Source of the DNA: Zetaproteobacteria bacterium
Lineage (GTDB): Bacteria; Pseudomonadota; Zetaproteobacteria; Mariprofundales; Mariprofundaceae
Direction: 5' to 3'
Assembly (NCBI GenBank): GCA_002401135.1
Contig: NVSF01000027.1
Span: 1 to 6,141 of the forward strand
Length of the DNA stretch: 6,141 nt
Both the position numbers and the translations under genes were made by a program. Under the pieces are notes generated by a model. The model had not been told where the DNA came from, ran no database searches, and saw only the letters and a program-made list of their open reading frames with translations. Positions 5,767 through 6,141 of the stretch are shown piece by piece. Every line of letters begins with the position of its first letter. Position 1 is the first letter of the stretch.

Positions 5767-6141
5767 ATACCCAGCGCCCGCGAAAGTGAACTTGCATTTG
5801 GCAATCACAGACGTTCGCGATGATGGGCTTCATGTGCTGGACACAAGTTTTGTTTATGTTGATGTGGGTGATGAGTTAACCATATCGCTATCTGATACGT
5901 TGCAAGTGACATGTAGTGATTCAACATTGAATGGTCAGAAAAACTTGGTGTATCAAGTGTTGGCTGAGTTTACTGAGAAGTTTGATGTTCGCCAAGGGTT
6001 GGATGTCTTTATTGAAAAAAAACTTCCATCTCAAGCAGGGCTTGGTGGTGGCTCTTCGGATGCTGCAACCGCACTCATGGTTGCCAATCAGCTTTGGCAG
6101 GTGAATCAAAGTAAAGAAGAGTTGATTGATTTCGCAGCGCC
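5759..6141 (+). CDS. ispE: 4-diphosphocytidyl-2-C-methyl-D-erythritol kinase, 5' part
   Basis: IspE phosphorylates the 2-hydroxyl of CDP-methylerythritol with ATP in the MEP pathway of isoprenoid synthesis, in the cytoplasm. The first 127 residues lie in the window and the gene continues past its end. Visible motifs are PAPAKVNLHL at 5-14 (Lys9 equivalent to E. coli Lys10), DDGLHVLDT at 21-29, KNLVYQ at 61-66, and the GHMP-kinase ATP loop LPSQAGLGGGSSDAATAL at 89-106. The catalytic Asp of the G-A-D-V/I-P motif lies beyond the window. At the E. coli Tyr25 position, which stacks on the cytosine of the substrate, this protein has Leu24, while the next residue, His25, is kept. ATG 5759 is the first possible start, because an in-frame TGA lies at 5750-5752. 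It overlaps lolB by eight bases without a strong ribosome binding site, so coupling is likely. Confidence 0.95.
   Translation, partial: MNKYPAPAKVNLHLAITDVRDDGLHVLDTSFVYVDVGDELTISLSDTLQVTCSDSTLNGQKNLVYQVLAEFTEKFDVRQGLDVFIEKKLPSQAGLGGGSSDAATALMVANQLWQVNQSKEELIDFAA

Overview
The window is a tightly packed, all-plus-strand run of proteobacterial genes. At its left edge it carries about 180 bases that look foreign. The main body has moderate GC (about 43% in a hand-counted stretch of hemN). It encodes LolB, a lipoprotein-localisation factor of proteobacteria, and an E. coli-type HemN. It also carries the order TPR lipoprotein - lolB - ispE, which is known from Pseudomonas and relatives. A gamma- or zetaproteobacterium living at low oxygen is a reasonable inference. 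No rRNA or other strong taxonomic marker is present to settle it.

Region 1 (1 to about 182): an AT-rich stretch (51 G+C in 180 bases, 28%). Its minus strand reads as a fragment of a PorU / peptidase C25 protein of Bacteroidota type IX secretion. This does not fit the rest of the window. It is most simply explained as a chimeric assembly junction, less likely as a transferred fragment. Region 2 (184-1540): a small two-helix membrane protein, a monoheme periplasmic cytochrome c, and a triheme cytochrome c built from three tandem class I-like domains. The third domain has no methionine at the expected axial position. Region 3 (1542-3467): hemN, the oxygen-independent coproporphyrinogen III dehydrogenase of heme synthesis, then a JAMM/MPN+ metalloprotease with a complete zinc motif. 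Region 4 (3485-6141): a TPR outer-membrane lipoprotein resembling Pseudomonas LbcA, then lolB, then the 5' part of ispE, which runs off the window.

Genes overlap by 4-8 bases or lie 0-30 bases apart, and no clear internal promoter is visible. The run may therefore be one long transcription unit that couples heme supply (HemN) to c-type cytochromes, followed by a cell-envelope module (lipoprotein sorting, TPR adaptor, isoprenoid precursor synthesis). One strong terminator-like hairpin lies just inside the hemN reading frame and could divide or attenuate the unit. No tRNA, rRNA, CRISPR array, insertion sequence or gene-free stretch over 300 bases was seen. No wholly new system is evident. The points most worth checking are the foreign left edge, the triheme cytochrome, the hemN hairpin, the orphan JAMM protease, and a substituted substrate-binding residue in IspE.
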